Shown here piece by piece: positions 43,157-50,724 of a stretch of DNA of 64,000 nucleotides. The number at the start of each line of letters is the position of its first letter. The first letter of the stretch is position 1. Source of the DNA: Lachnoclostridium sp. An118 (lineage in GTDB: Bacteria; Bacillota; Clostridia; Lachnospirales; Lachnospiraceae); contig NZ_NFLQ01000005.1 in NCBI RefSeq assembly GCF_002160985.1, positions 124,001 to 188,000 of the forward strand, given 5' to 3'. The notes under the pieces are model-generated. The model had not been told where the DNA came from, searched no databases, and saw nothing but the letters and a program-made list of their open reading frames with translations. Both the position numbers and the translations under genes were made by a program.

Positions 43157-44566
43157 TTACTGTTTTCCAAGCATCTTCTCCAGCTTTCTGATCTGTGCAG
43201 AGACCTTCTTCTCCATTTGTTTCAGCTCTGCAAGCAGCTTTTCCGCCTCCTCATAGTCCGCCGGGGGCACAGGACTTTCCCGGTAGCGGCCAAAAGACAG
43301 ATCGTACCCGTTGGCCGCCAGCTCTTCCCTGTCTACCAAAAACGACTTGCCGGACCTGTCACGGTCTTCTTCCTGCTCCCGGCAGTGGAACTTCCTGATC
43401 ACAGCCGGAATACCGTTCTCGCCGGCGAGGGTCCTTCTCCCATCCAGGCTCATCCCTACAGCCTCCAGCTCGAAGAACCAGACAAAGTCCGTTCTATCAC
43501 CGGCATCCCTGCACCTGGAAAAGACAAGCAGCGCGGTCCGGATCCCCGTGAAGGGCAAAAAGACACCGGCCGGGAGGCCTATCACAGCCTCCAGCCTGTT
43601 TTCCTCCACGATCTCCTTTCGCAGCGCCCTGTGGGACCGTGAGGATCCTGACAGCACATCCGGGCTCACGAGACAGGCGCACCTTCCTCCCGGCCGCAGC
43701 ATCCGAAGAAAAAGCTCCGGGAAAAGAAGTTCGGTCCTCTTTGACCTGAACCCCTTCTGGAGGTCCGGGGAAACCATATCGTAATCTGTCATACCCCGAA
43801 AAGGCGGCACAGACAGGATCAGGCTGCAGCAGCTCCTGTCTGTATTCTGCTCTGAGAGGCTGTCCAGACAGGAAAGAGAGACAGCCGCAGTGCCGCATCT
43901 GTTTAGATACGCGTTTCCAACACGGGTCAGCACCGGGTCCATATCATAGCCCTTCAGAATGTGAGCCGGCCTTTTCCCTTCCTTTTCACATTGTTCCGCA
44001 GCCGCCAGCAAAAGCTCCGGGATGCGGCAGGCGGGATCGCAGATGCTGTCTTCCGGCCCGGGCCGTGTCAGACCAGTCATCAGCTGAACGACAGGCGCAG
44101 GGACCCGGGCGCAAAGACCGCTTCCTGCACAGAGCTTCTCAAGCAGATATTCAAAGCTCTCTTTGGTGAGTCCTTCCAGCTCGTCCAGCAGCCCCAAAAT
44201 CCTGGCAAGCAGAGCGGGGCCGGCGATTTTGAAGACCGCCCCCCGCATACACGAGGGATCGCGGGACTCCAGAATGCCTTTCATAAACGGGAAGGCCCAG
44301 TCACGCACCGTCCGGTACTGTTCCTCCTCCGGAAACATCCGGAAGACACTCCACCGCAGATGAGCGCCGGGTACACGGCGCCCGCCCGCGCTTATCTCCT
44401 CCGGGAAAATGTCCCTGCACAAAGTCCCGTCAGCCTTTCTTTCCAGATCCCGGATCAGAAGCAGGCAGGCGATCTGGTCCAGCATCTCCATGCCTCTGCC
44501 CAGTCCGCTTCCCTCTAAAAGACGTATCAGGTCATCGAGTTCTTCCATCCTGGTCTTTTCGAGCAT
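43157..44566 (-). CDS. N-6 DNA methylase (HsdM)-like protein with degenerate catalytic motifs
   Basis: A 469-residue relative of type I restriction-modification M subunits. It keeps the N-terminal HsdM-type helices and the RWSVFRMFPEEEQYRTVRD region. But motif I reads DPACRIPELLL instead of DPACGTGGF, so the SAM loop is lost, and motif IV reads SVPPF instead of NPPF/NPPY. The QFxTP-type motif is also changed (CARVP). It is probably a pseudoenzyme. ATG 44566 lies 5 bp after the Fic-like stop with AGAGGTGA upstream. No specificity (HsdS) or endonuclease (HsdR) gene is nearby. Confidence 0.78.
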   Translation of the reverse strand: MLEKTRMEELDDLIRLLEGSGLGRGMEMLDQIACLLLIRDLERKADGTLCRDIFPEEISAGGRRVPGAHLRWSVFRMFPEEEQYRTVRDWAFPFMKGILESRDPSCMRGAVFKIAGPALLARILGLLDELEGLTKESFEYLLEKLCAGSGLCARVPAPVVQLMTGLTRPGPEDSICDPACRIPELLLAAAEQCEKEGKRPAHILKGYDMDPVLTRVGNAYLNRCGTAAVSLSCLDSLSEQNTDRSCCSLILSVPPFRGMTDYDMVSPDLQKGFRSKRTELLFPELFLRMLRPGGRCACLVSPDVLSGSSRSHRALRKEIVEENRLEAVIGLPAGVFLPFTGIRTALLVFSRCRDAGDRTDFVWFFELEAVGMSLDGRRTLAGENGIPAVIRKFHCREQEEDRDRSGKSFLVDREELAANGYDLSFGRYRESPVPPADYEEAEKLLAELKQMEKKVSAQIRKLEKMLGKQ

Positions 44567-44571
44567 TTCTG

Positions 44572-45498
44572 TCACCTCTCTTCGTTCCATTTGTACGACG
44601 TATAGCGTCCGCCGCTGATCTTCAGGATCTCGTTTTGTTCCTGGAGCTCCTTGAGAGCTCTCTGGATCGTGATCTGACTGATGTCCGGACATGCTTCCAT
44701 CAGCTCGGACTTGGTGATGCTGCCGGGATGATTCCTGACAGCCTCACGCACCCTCTCTTTTTTGGATACTCCACTGCAAAGAGGGGCTGTCCTCAGAGAG
44801 AACTCTCTGTATGTCTCCCGCAGCGCGCAGAGGAAGCCTGTCACCGCCCCATGCAGGCTTCCGGGCGATTCCGCCAGCCCCAGAAGGCCCTCTTCCAGGC
44901 ATGTGTAGCTGATCACATGGTGTCCGGAACGATACAGCAGCAGCCGGGCGAGGAGGCAGAAAAGACGCCGGTTCCCTCTCCGAAAGGGGCGGGCGGCCAG
45001 AAAGTCAAAAAGGAATACGGAAGTCAGCAAAAGCGGCTCCGTCCCGCCCGCATTGAGCAAATCCTCATATATCCGGCAGTCCTCCTCTATATCCGACATC
45101 CTCCGGCTGTCCCGCGGCCCCTTTCCCTGTCTCGTAGCCAGCTTTTTCTGGAACTCTGTCAGCAGAGGAAGGCCCATCTGCAGATACCTGTAGTCATTGC
45201 GGATCATCTCAAGCGCATCCCTGTACCCCGCCGCCTCCTTCTCCCCTTCCGTCACAGGGATCGTCTTATTCTGAGCCAGCTTTTTCAGGCGCCCCCTGGA
45301 TACCGCAGCCCCTGACAGCCTGCATGAGGCGTCTATGCTCCTGACCCTGGCATCTGCCTCCAGGTATACAAGGACATCCGCCCCCTCTTTTTCCAGGAAC
45401 GATTGTCTGCCCCTGCACTCATAAATTTCGGTAAGCAGGAGCACGATGTCCGGCGTGAGCAGACTGCGGCACTTTTTTTCATAAGTATCCTTTTCCAC
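44572..45498 (-). CDS. Fic-like protein with inactive active site and C-terminal winged helix
   Basis: A 308-residue protein related to clostridial Fic proteins. The active-site motif HPFxDGNGR is RPFRRGNRR near residue 175, with the catalytic His replaced by Arg and the Asp and a Gly also lost, so AMP transfer is not expected. The flanking FLFDFLAA and LFCLLARLLLYRSGHHV helices are well kept. The C-terminal ~60 residues form a winged helix (ITKSELMEACPDISQITIQR). The methylase-like gene follows by 5 bp. Together they look like a two-gene unit, function unknown. Confidence 0.75.
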   Translation of the reverse strand: MEKDTYEKKCRSLLTPDIVLLLTEIYECRGRQSFLEKEGADVLVYLEADARVRSIDASCRLSGAAVSRGRLKKLAQNKTIPVTEGEKEAAGYRDALEMIRNDYRYLQMGLPLLTEFQKKLATRQGKGPRDSRRMSDIEEDCRIYEDLLNAGGTEPLLLTSVFLFDFLAARPFRRGNRRLFCLLARLLLYRSGHHVISYTCLEEGLLGLAESPGSLHGAVTGFLCALRETYREFSLRTAPLCSGVSKKERVREAVRNHPGSITKSELMEACPDISQITIQRALKELQEQNEILKISGGRYTSYKWNEER

Positions 45499-45569
45499 CT
45501 TCTGTCCCCCCTCTCTACATCCTGATTATATCATCAAATCTGTAACCCAACATGCTCCCGCCCATTTTT

Positions 45570-45601
45570 AATTTAATCATTTTATAAGATTTGATTAAAT
45601 T
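45570..45601. promoter_or_regulatory. 10-bp inverted repeat upstream of the Fic-like gene
   Basis: AATTTAATCA and TGATTAAATT are exact complements, 12 bases apart, AT-rich, 72 bp upstream of the Fic-like start (45498). A TATAAT box lies at about 45533-45538 on the minus strand. A candidate operator for the winged-helix-containing protein it precedes, or the 3' boundary of the NSS gene. Confidence 0.4.
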
Positions 45602-45610
45602 AAAACCCGT

Positions 45611-45644
45611 AAAAAAACAGGGGGGCTGAAGGGGCGGGAGCCCC
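45611..45644 (-). terminator. Rho-independent terminator of the NSS transporter
   Basis: On the minus strand GGGGCT pairs with AGCCCC over an 11-base GC-rich loop, followed by CCTGTTTTTTT. It begins at the gene's stop codon. Confidence 0.6.
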
Positions 45645-46987
45645 TAGCCGATCCCCCCGTTGAGCGCCCCCAGGACAAACACGGCGATGGTGAGAATACA
45701 GAACACATATTTGTAGAGAGGATAATACCATTTTCCGATGGGATGCTTCCTCCCCGTGGACACAGCTTCCTCCACCGCTCTCCTGCCCCATACCCAGGCG
45801 AACATGATTCCTGCAAGCCCGGCTCCCAGAGGGCAGATGTAGATGGACACAAAGTCCATCCACTGGGAGACGATCCCCTGGATACACAGGGAGACTGCCG
45901 CTCCCACCGCCGCAATGACAATGACAGCCTTTGCCCGCCCAAACTTCAGGTTGTCCTGGAGCGTGGCCACCGGCGCCTCATAGAGATTGACAAGGGAAGT
46001 CATCCCGGCAAACAGGGCCGCCAGGAAAAAGATGAACATGACGATCTGCCCTCCGGGCATGTTGGAGAACAGGTGGGGCAGAGAGATGAACATCAGGCCC
46101 GGCCCGCTCTCGGAGAGCACAGCCCCCGTAGTGGCCATGGCGGGAATGATGACCAGGGCCGCCAGCATGGCTGCGCAGGTGTCGCAGATCGCCACCGTGA
46201 TGGCGGAGCTCACCGTGTCCTCCTTGTCCGACAAGTAAGAGCCGTAAATGATGGTCCCGTTGCCCGCCAGAGACAGAGAGAAGAAGGACTGCCCCAGGGC
46301 AAACACATACAGCATGGGGTCCTTAAAGGCCTCCGGCCGGATGGTGAACATCCACCTGTAACCGTCCGCCGCCCCGGGCTGAAGAGCCACGTAGACTGCC
46401 AGACCGATAAAAAGCACGTAAAAGACCGGGATCATGATCTTGTTGGCCTTCTCAATGCCGCTGCTGATGCCCGCCGCCATGATGATAAATGTCACCACAA
46501 GGACAAGGATAAGCCACAGATTATTGCCAAAGGCACTGGCCATCTGTCCGAATACAGCCCCGAATTCGTCCACACTTCCGGGCGCCAGGGCAGAGCCTGT
46601 GACGCTCCCTGTCATATACTTTACGATCCAGCCCACTACTACGGAGTAGCCTATGGCCAGGGCCAGCGCTCCCAGCATGGGGACCGCGCCTATGGCTCGC
46701 CCGAGATTCCGCCTGTTCTCACCTCTTGACGCGCAGGCCGTGCCGAAGGCCTCCACAGGGCCCGAGCGCACGGCCCGCCCAAAGCTCATCTCCCCTACCA
46801 CGCCGGAAAAGCCCAGCAGCACATCAAAGATCAGATATACGACCAGAAAGGAGCCTCCGTAGGCTGCCATCCTGTACGGAAAAAGCCAGATATTCCCCAT
46901 CCCGACCGCTGAGCCGACGCATGCCAGGATAAACCCTGTCTTTGAGTTCCACCAGTCTCTCTTTGCCGCTCTGTCTGTGTTTGTCAT
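45644..46987 (-). CDS. sodium-dependent transporter, NSS/SNF family
   Basis: A 447-residue membrane protein with about 11-12 helices. The sodium/substrate site of TM1 is ACVGSAVGMGNIWLFPY. Conserved FGRAVRSGPVEAF loop and the TM6 SFFSLSLAGNGTIIYGSY follow. Usually imports amino acids or amines with Na+. A possible structured leader is at 47031-47106. Confidence 0.9.
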   Translation of the reverse strand: MTNTDRAAKRDWWNSKTGFILACVGSAVGMGNIWLFPYRMAAYGGSFLVVYLIFDVLLGFSGVVGEMSFGRAVRSGPVEAFGTACASRGENRRNLGRAIGAVPMLGALALAIGYSVVVGWIVKYMTGSVTGSALAPGSVDEFGAVFGQMASAFGNNLWLILVLVVTFIIMAAGISSGIEKANKIMIPVFYVLFIGLAVYVALQPGAADGYRWMFTIRPEAFKDPMLYVFALGQSFFSLSLAGNGTIIYGSYLSDKEDTVSSAITVAICDTCAAMLAALVIIPAMATTGAVLSESGPGLMFISLPHLFSNMPGGQIVMFIFFLAALFAGMTSLVNLYEAPVATLQDNLKFGRAKAVIVIAAVGAAVSLCIQGIVSQWMDFVSIYICPLGAGLAGIMFAWVWGRRAVEEAVSTGRKHPIGKWYYPLYKYVFCILTIAVFVLGALNGGIG

Positions 46988-47030
46988 ATTTTTCTCCTTC
47001 TCTTACCAGCTTCCGCTGTTCTTTCTCCTA

Positions 47031-47106
47031 TGCCGGAGCCTCTCCTCCTTCACGGCACAAAAGAAGGCATCCACGCCGTAGGTTGACCCGGCGGCGGGGC
47101 GCCTTC
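47031..47106 (-). ncRNA. structured leader of the NSS transporter (candidate)
   Basis: Two nested or adjacent stems are visible on the minus strand: GAAGGC (47106-47101) with GCCTTC (47068-47063), with an inner GCCG/CGGC pair, and TGCCG with CGGCA (47057-47031). The region lies 44-120 bp upstream of the start codon. No known riboswitch consensus (glycine, lysine, T-box, guanidine, THF) was recognised. Confidence 0.3.
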
Positions 47107-47150
47107 CATCCTGTCTCCATCACTTTCGCGATCGTCTTCCAGTCAGTCTT

Positions 47151-48290
47151 CTAGTCATATGTGTAATAGCTCAGATAATCCTCAGATGCGATCGTTTCAC
47201 TTGGTATCAGCTCCAGCTCCAGAGCTTCGTCCATATTTGCGATCACGGCACCCTGAGGCAGTATCATATTCCGGTATACATTCTCCGTATCCGAGCTGTC
47301 TGAAATCCAGAGATAGACCGTGGTGAGCTCAGTCCCGTCTGTATCGTAGATCGTGATATCCGGGGAGCCATAGCCGCTGACAGCCTTCACATCATACACG
47401 CCCGCCGGGAAATCCCCACCTGCCGTCATGGTCTCTTCCGCGCCGATGCGGACGCTCTCAGTCAGCGGATTGGGCTGGCTGCTCATCTGCCCTGTCTGGG
47501 CATTATCCGCCGAGAACCTCAGGTATCCCTCACCGGACACGGAGACCTCCGCCCCCGCGTAGAGACGGACATCCTCCACCTTGACTGTTTCCTCGTCCAC
47601 GGACTCATACATATAGATACTGTTTTCCTTATCCTCCACAGTCAGGGAGAAAAAGGATTCCCCATCCCCCTCCACAATGTAGGTGCCTTCCGGTATATGG
47701 GTGCCGACTATATAATTCCCCTGCGCAAGCTGCTCCGAATAGGTCTCTCCATCCGCTGAAAGCTCCCTGGTCACATAGGCGTAGGGATCGTATTCATAGT
47801 CCTCATATGTGTAGTCATAATCATAATCCTCAAAGAAGGGTGCCTCCTGCCCGCTCCCACTCAGAAACTGGCTCAGGATGGGCGGCACGACAGACACAAG
47901 GAGGATAATGACAACAACAAATACAACAGCCTTTCCCACCCTGCTCTTGCGTCTTCTCTTTTCCTCTTCTATATATGTATTATAGGTCCGCTCCTTTTTC
48001 TTCCGCCTTCCTTCTCTCTCCACTGCCTGCCCGGGTACGCTCCTCCTGGCTTCCGTCTGCCCGGCCGTGCCTCCGGACTGCGCAGCCCTGGCCTGGGTCT
48101 GTGGAGAGCCGCCCGTATTCCCGCTGTAATACCGGGACCCATGTACGTGAGTGAGAGGCTGCCCGTCACAGCTGCTCCGGTTTACATGATAATGCTTTTC
48201 TGATTTATTATTGTCAAGGCCGCATTCTGTACATACCCTGTGACTGTCCAGCCTTCCGCCGCACAGACTGCATCGTTCCCCAAACAACAT
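47151..48290 (-). CDS. zinc-ribbon membrane protein
   Basis: A 379-residue protein with an N-terminal zinc ribbon (CSLCGG, then CTECG) and a low-complexity linker. One membrane helix (about 119-140) follows, then a Tyr/Asp/Glu-rich region and an extracytoplasmic beta domain (about 190-379). ATG 48290 is chosen by AAGGAGG upstream rather than the in-frame start at 48341. Similar zinc-ribbon membrane proteins are common in Lachnospiraceae; role unknown. Confidence 0.7.
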   Translation of the reverse strand: MLFGERCSLCGGRLDSHRVCTECGLDNNKSEKHYHVNRSSCDGQPLTHVHGSRYYSGNTGGSPQTQARAAQSGGTAGQTEARRSVPGQAVEREGRRKKKERTYNTYIEEEKRRRKSRVGKAVVFVVVIILLVSVVPPILSQFLSGSGQEAPFFEDYDYDYTYEDYEYDPYAYVTRELSADGETYSEQLAQGNYIVGTHIPEGTYIVEGDGESFFSLTVEDKENSIYMYESVDEETVKVEDVRLYAGAEVSVSGEGYLRFSADNAQTGQMSSQPNPLTESVRIGAEETMTAGGDFPAGVYDVKAVSGYGSPDITIYDTDGTELTTVYLWISDSSDTENVYRNMILPQGAVIANMDEALELELIPSETIASEDYLSYYTYD

Positions 48291-48391
48291 AACCCCGCCC
48301 TCCTTGTCTGTTTTCGCCGATACTTTCCTAGAGTATAACACATTGCGGGACTTTTTGCATCCGGCTGCGGGAAAACTTTTCCCCGGACAGG

Positions 48392-48607
48392 TCAGAATTT
48401 TCTCCCCACCAGATCGTCCAGGCTGACCTCAAAGATGTCTGCCATGCGGCAGAGCACAAAGATATCCGGCATCCTTTTGCTGTGCTCATATGAAGAAAGG
48501 GATGTCCTGTCCACCCCTATCTTTGCCGCCAGCTGGTCCTGTGTCATGTTCTTTTCAAGCCGGAATCGCCGTATCCTTATTCCAACGCTGCTCTCCACCG
48601 CTCTCAT
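48392..48607 (-). CDS. small XRE-family transcription regulator
   Basis: A 71-residue helix-turn-helix protein (IRRFRLEKNMTQDQLAAKIG, then TSLSSYEHSKRMP). It lies 4 bp after the larger XRE gene, so they are cotranscribed. No strong Shine-Dalgarno before ATG 48607. Confidence 0.82.
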   Translation of the reverse strand: MRAVESSVGIRIRRFRLEKNMTQDQLAAKIGVDRTSLSSYEHSKRMPDIFVLCRMADIFEVSLDDLVGRKF

Positions 48608-48611
48608 CTTC

Positions 48612-48944
48612 TCACATATTTTCCTCCAGATTTTCTCTCATATCCCGTATCATACGCCGGATGATCCTGAGCCGGGTACTGTCAAGCTGCTCCAGCTCGT
48701 CCGATATCTCGCTGCGGTAAATGCCGCCCGGATCTTCCAGGCTGTCACACAGAAGATGGTCCGTCGTTGTATGCAGGGCATTGGCCGCTTTCACGATAAA
48801 ATCCAGGCTCGCCTTTGTACTGCCGTTTTCCACATGACTGATATGCGGGATGGAATACTCAATCTCATAAGACAGGTCCTGCTGGGACATATTCCGCATT
48901 TTCCGTATTTCTTTCAGCCTCTTCCCAAGCATTTTGTAATCCAT
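48612..48944 (-). CDS. XRE-family transcription regulator
   Basis: A 110-residue protein with an N-terminal HTH (LKEIRKMRNMSQQDLSYEIE, then HISHVENGSTKAS) and a helical C-terminus (residues 75-110) for dimerisation. First of a tandem regulator pair upstream of the zinc-ribbon gene. Confidence 0.85.
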   Translation of the reverse strand: MDYKMLGKRLKEIRKMRNMSQQDLSYEIEYSIPHISHVENGSTKASLDFIVKAANALHTTTDHLLCDSLEDPGGIYRSEISDELEQLDSTRLRIIRRMIRDMRENLEENM

Positions 48945-49044
48945 CTTCCTACCTCCGGCGCTCGTACATTCATTTTATTAGAAAGCCTTTTCTTTTAACA
49001 TGCACCGAAGAGATACTTCTATGTATGCAGTTTAAAAACAAGTC

Positions 49045-49108
49045 AAAAAAAATTTCTCCACTGACCTCAATGCTGTGACAGTATTGATATTGTCAATGGA
49101 GAATTTTT
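49045..49108 (-). terminator. Rho-independent terminator of the ClC gene
   Basis: On the minus strand TTCTCCATTGAC pairs with GTCAGTGGAGAA (one G-U) and is followed by ATTTTTTTT; the loop contains a second small stem. It lies 9 bp after the gene's stop. Confidence 0.75.
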
Positions 49109-49117
49109 CTTTATTTT

Positions 49118-50692
49118 CTATATCGGCTCCCCGCAGATCCGTTCCATCTGTCCCATGATATCAGGGCTGTCATATTCGTCGGCCATAACGACCAGGCTGT
49201 CCCCCGGAAGCAGCCGGGTGCTTCCCTTGGGTATCAGTTCATTGTCTCCTCTTTTTACAGCCACAAGGAGACTCTCCCGGGGCCACTCCAGCTCACGCAC
49301 CTTCTTCCCCGCGGCCAGGGAGCCCTGGCTCACGACAAACTCTCTGAGCACCTTTTCTCCTCCTTCTGCCGGGATTTCGCCTCTCCTCTTCAGGAGTCCG
49401 GCAAGAAGGCTTTCATAAATGGGCTCCGAGCGCATCAGGGTCGCCACGATATAGGCACATATGGATACCACGGCCAGGGAGAACAGCTGGCTCACCGTCC
49501 CGGTCATCTCGAAGATGAGGATGATCCCGGTCAGCGGCGCCCGCACAATGGCGGTAAAGTACCCTGCCATGGCGAGGAGCACAAAATTGTTCAGGTACAT
49601 CATGTCAATCCCGAAAAGGGCATGTCCCGCACACGTAAAGATGCCTCCGATAAAGGCTCCCAGGATCAGCAGCGGGAAAAAGATGCCTCCCGGAGCCCCG
49701 GAACCAAAGCAGACAGCTGAAAAAAGGAATCTGCCCGCCAGCAGAAAGGCCATCGTCCCCACAGCCATGCCTCCGGCTGTCAGCTCATCCACCAGACTGT
49801 GCCCTGTTCCCAGAAGCTCCGGCGCCACAAGCCCCAGCACCCCCGCGATAAGGAAGGGGATCAGTATTTTCCCCGCTGTCGGGAGCCCGGTCAGGCGGTT
49901 GTACAGAGACTGTACCCAGAGAGTAAACCAGTTGTAAAACACGCCCAGGAAGCCCAGCACCACTCCCAGCAGGACCAGGAGCCCATAATACTCCGGCGGC
50001 AGCGCCTCTGTCAGCGTGAACTGGAACACAGAGTCCGTCCCCAGCACAGCCGTGCAGAGAAAGTCCGCTGTCAGAGACGCGGACATGACTGACAGGAGGA
50101 CAGCGGCCGAGAAATTCCTGTGTACCTCCTCCAGCGAAAACATGACGCCTGCCAGGGGCGCATGGAATGCGGCCGCAAGTCCGGCGCTGGCTCCGCATGT
50201 AAGAAGATAGCGCTCCTCCGTCTTCCCCCGGTCCAGATATCTGGAAGCTCCCTTTCCCACCATGGCTCCCAGCTGGATGGACGGGCCCTCCCTTCCCAGG
50301 GCGAGTCCGCCCAGGATGCACAGAAAGCCCCCCACAAATTTGGCCGGAAGGACCTTCCACCATACCTGGTCGATCTTACCGACCATCTCCCCCTCAAGCT
50401 GGGGAATCCCGCTGCCGGATATGAGCGGCTCAATAGTGACCAGACCGGCCACGACAAAGGCCAGCACAGCCAGCGCGGCAAACCACAGAAAAACCCAAAG
50501 CGGCCGCCCGTCTATAAAATCCAGGATCCACTGCATCCACCTTCCTGCGTTTTCCAGCAGCAGCCGGTAGAGGAGCACCACCATGCCGGCAAGGCCGCCC
50601 ACGATGATGCCCTCCCCGATGAGGATGACCCGGAACCGTTCTGCCCTCCTGAGAGTAGCGGAGATATCTTTTTTGTTTTCATCTTCCTTCAT
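49118..50692 (-). CDS. ClC-type chloride/proton antiporter with TrkA-C domain
   Basis: A 524-residue protein. Selectivity motifs: GSGIPQLEG, GREGPSIQLG (gating Glu) and GAPGGIFFPLL. A second Glu is in FSLEEVHR, as in proton-coupled ClC antiporters rather than channels. A cytosolic TrkA-C/RCK-C-like domain follows from about 440 (LEWPRESLLVAVKRGD). Exchanges Cl- for H+ and may aid acid tolerance. Confidence 0.92.
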   Translation of the reverse strand: MKEDENKKDISATLRRAERFRVILIGEGIIVGGLAGMVVLLYRLLLENAGRWMQWILDFIDGRPLWVFLWFAALAVLAFVVAGLVTIEPLISGSGIPQLEGEMVGKIDQVWWKVLPAKFVGGFLCILGGLALGREGPSIQLGAMVGKGASRYLDRGKTEERYLLTCGASAGLAAAFHAPLAGVMFSLEEVHRNFSAAVLLSVMSASLTADFLCTAVLGTDSVFQFTLTEALPPEYYGLLVLLGVVLGFLGVFYNWFTLWVQSLYNRLTGLPTAGKILIPFLIAGVLGLVAPELLGTGHSLVDELTAGGMAVGTMAFLLAGRFLFSAVCFGSGAPGGIFFPLLILGAFIGGIFTCAGHALFGIDMMYLNNFVLLAMAGYFTAIVRAPLTGIILIFEMTGTVSQLFSLAVVSICAYIVATLMRSEPIYESLLAGLLKRRGEIPAEGGEKVLREFVVSQGSLAAGKKVRELEWPRESLLVAVKRGDNELIPKGSTRLLPGDSLVVMADEYDSPDIMGQMERICGEPI

Positions 50693-50724
50693 TGTCTCAT
50701 TCCTCCGGAGACAATTTTACCATA

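Noticed and set aside
43157-45498. A working type I restriction-modification system
   Set aside because: No HsdR or HsdS gene is nearby, and the M-like protein lacks the catalytic motifs.
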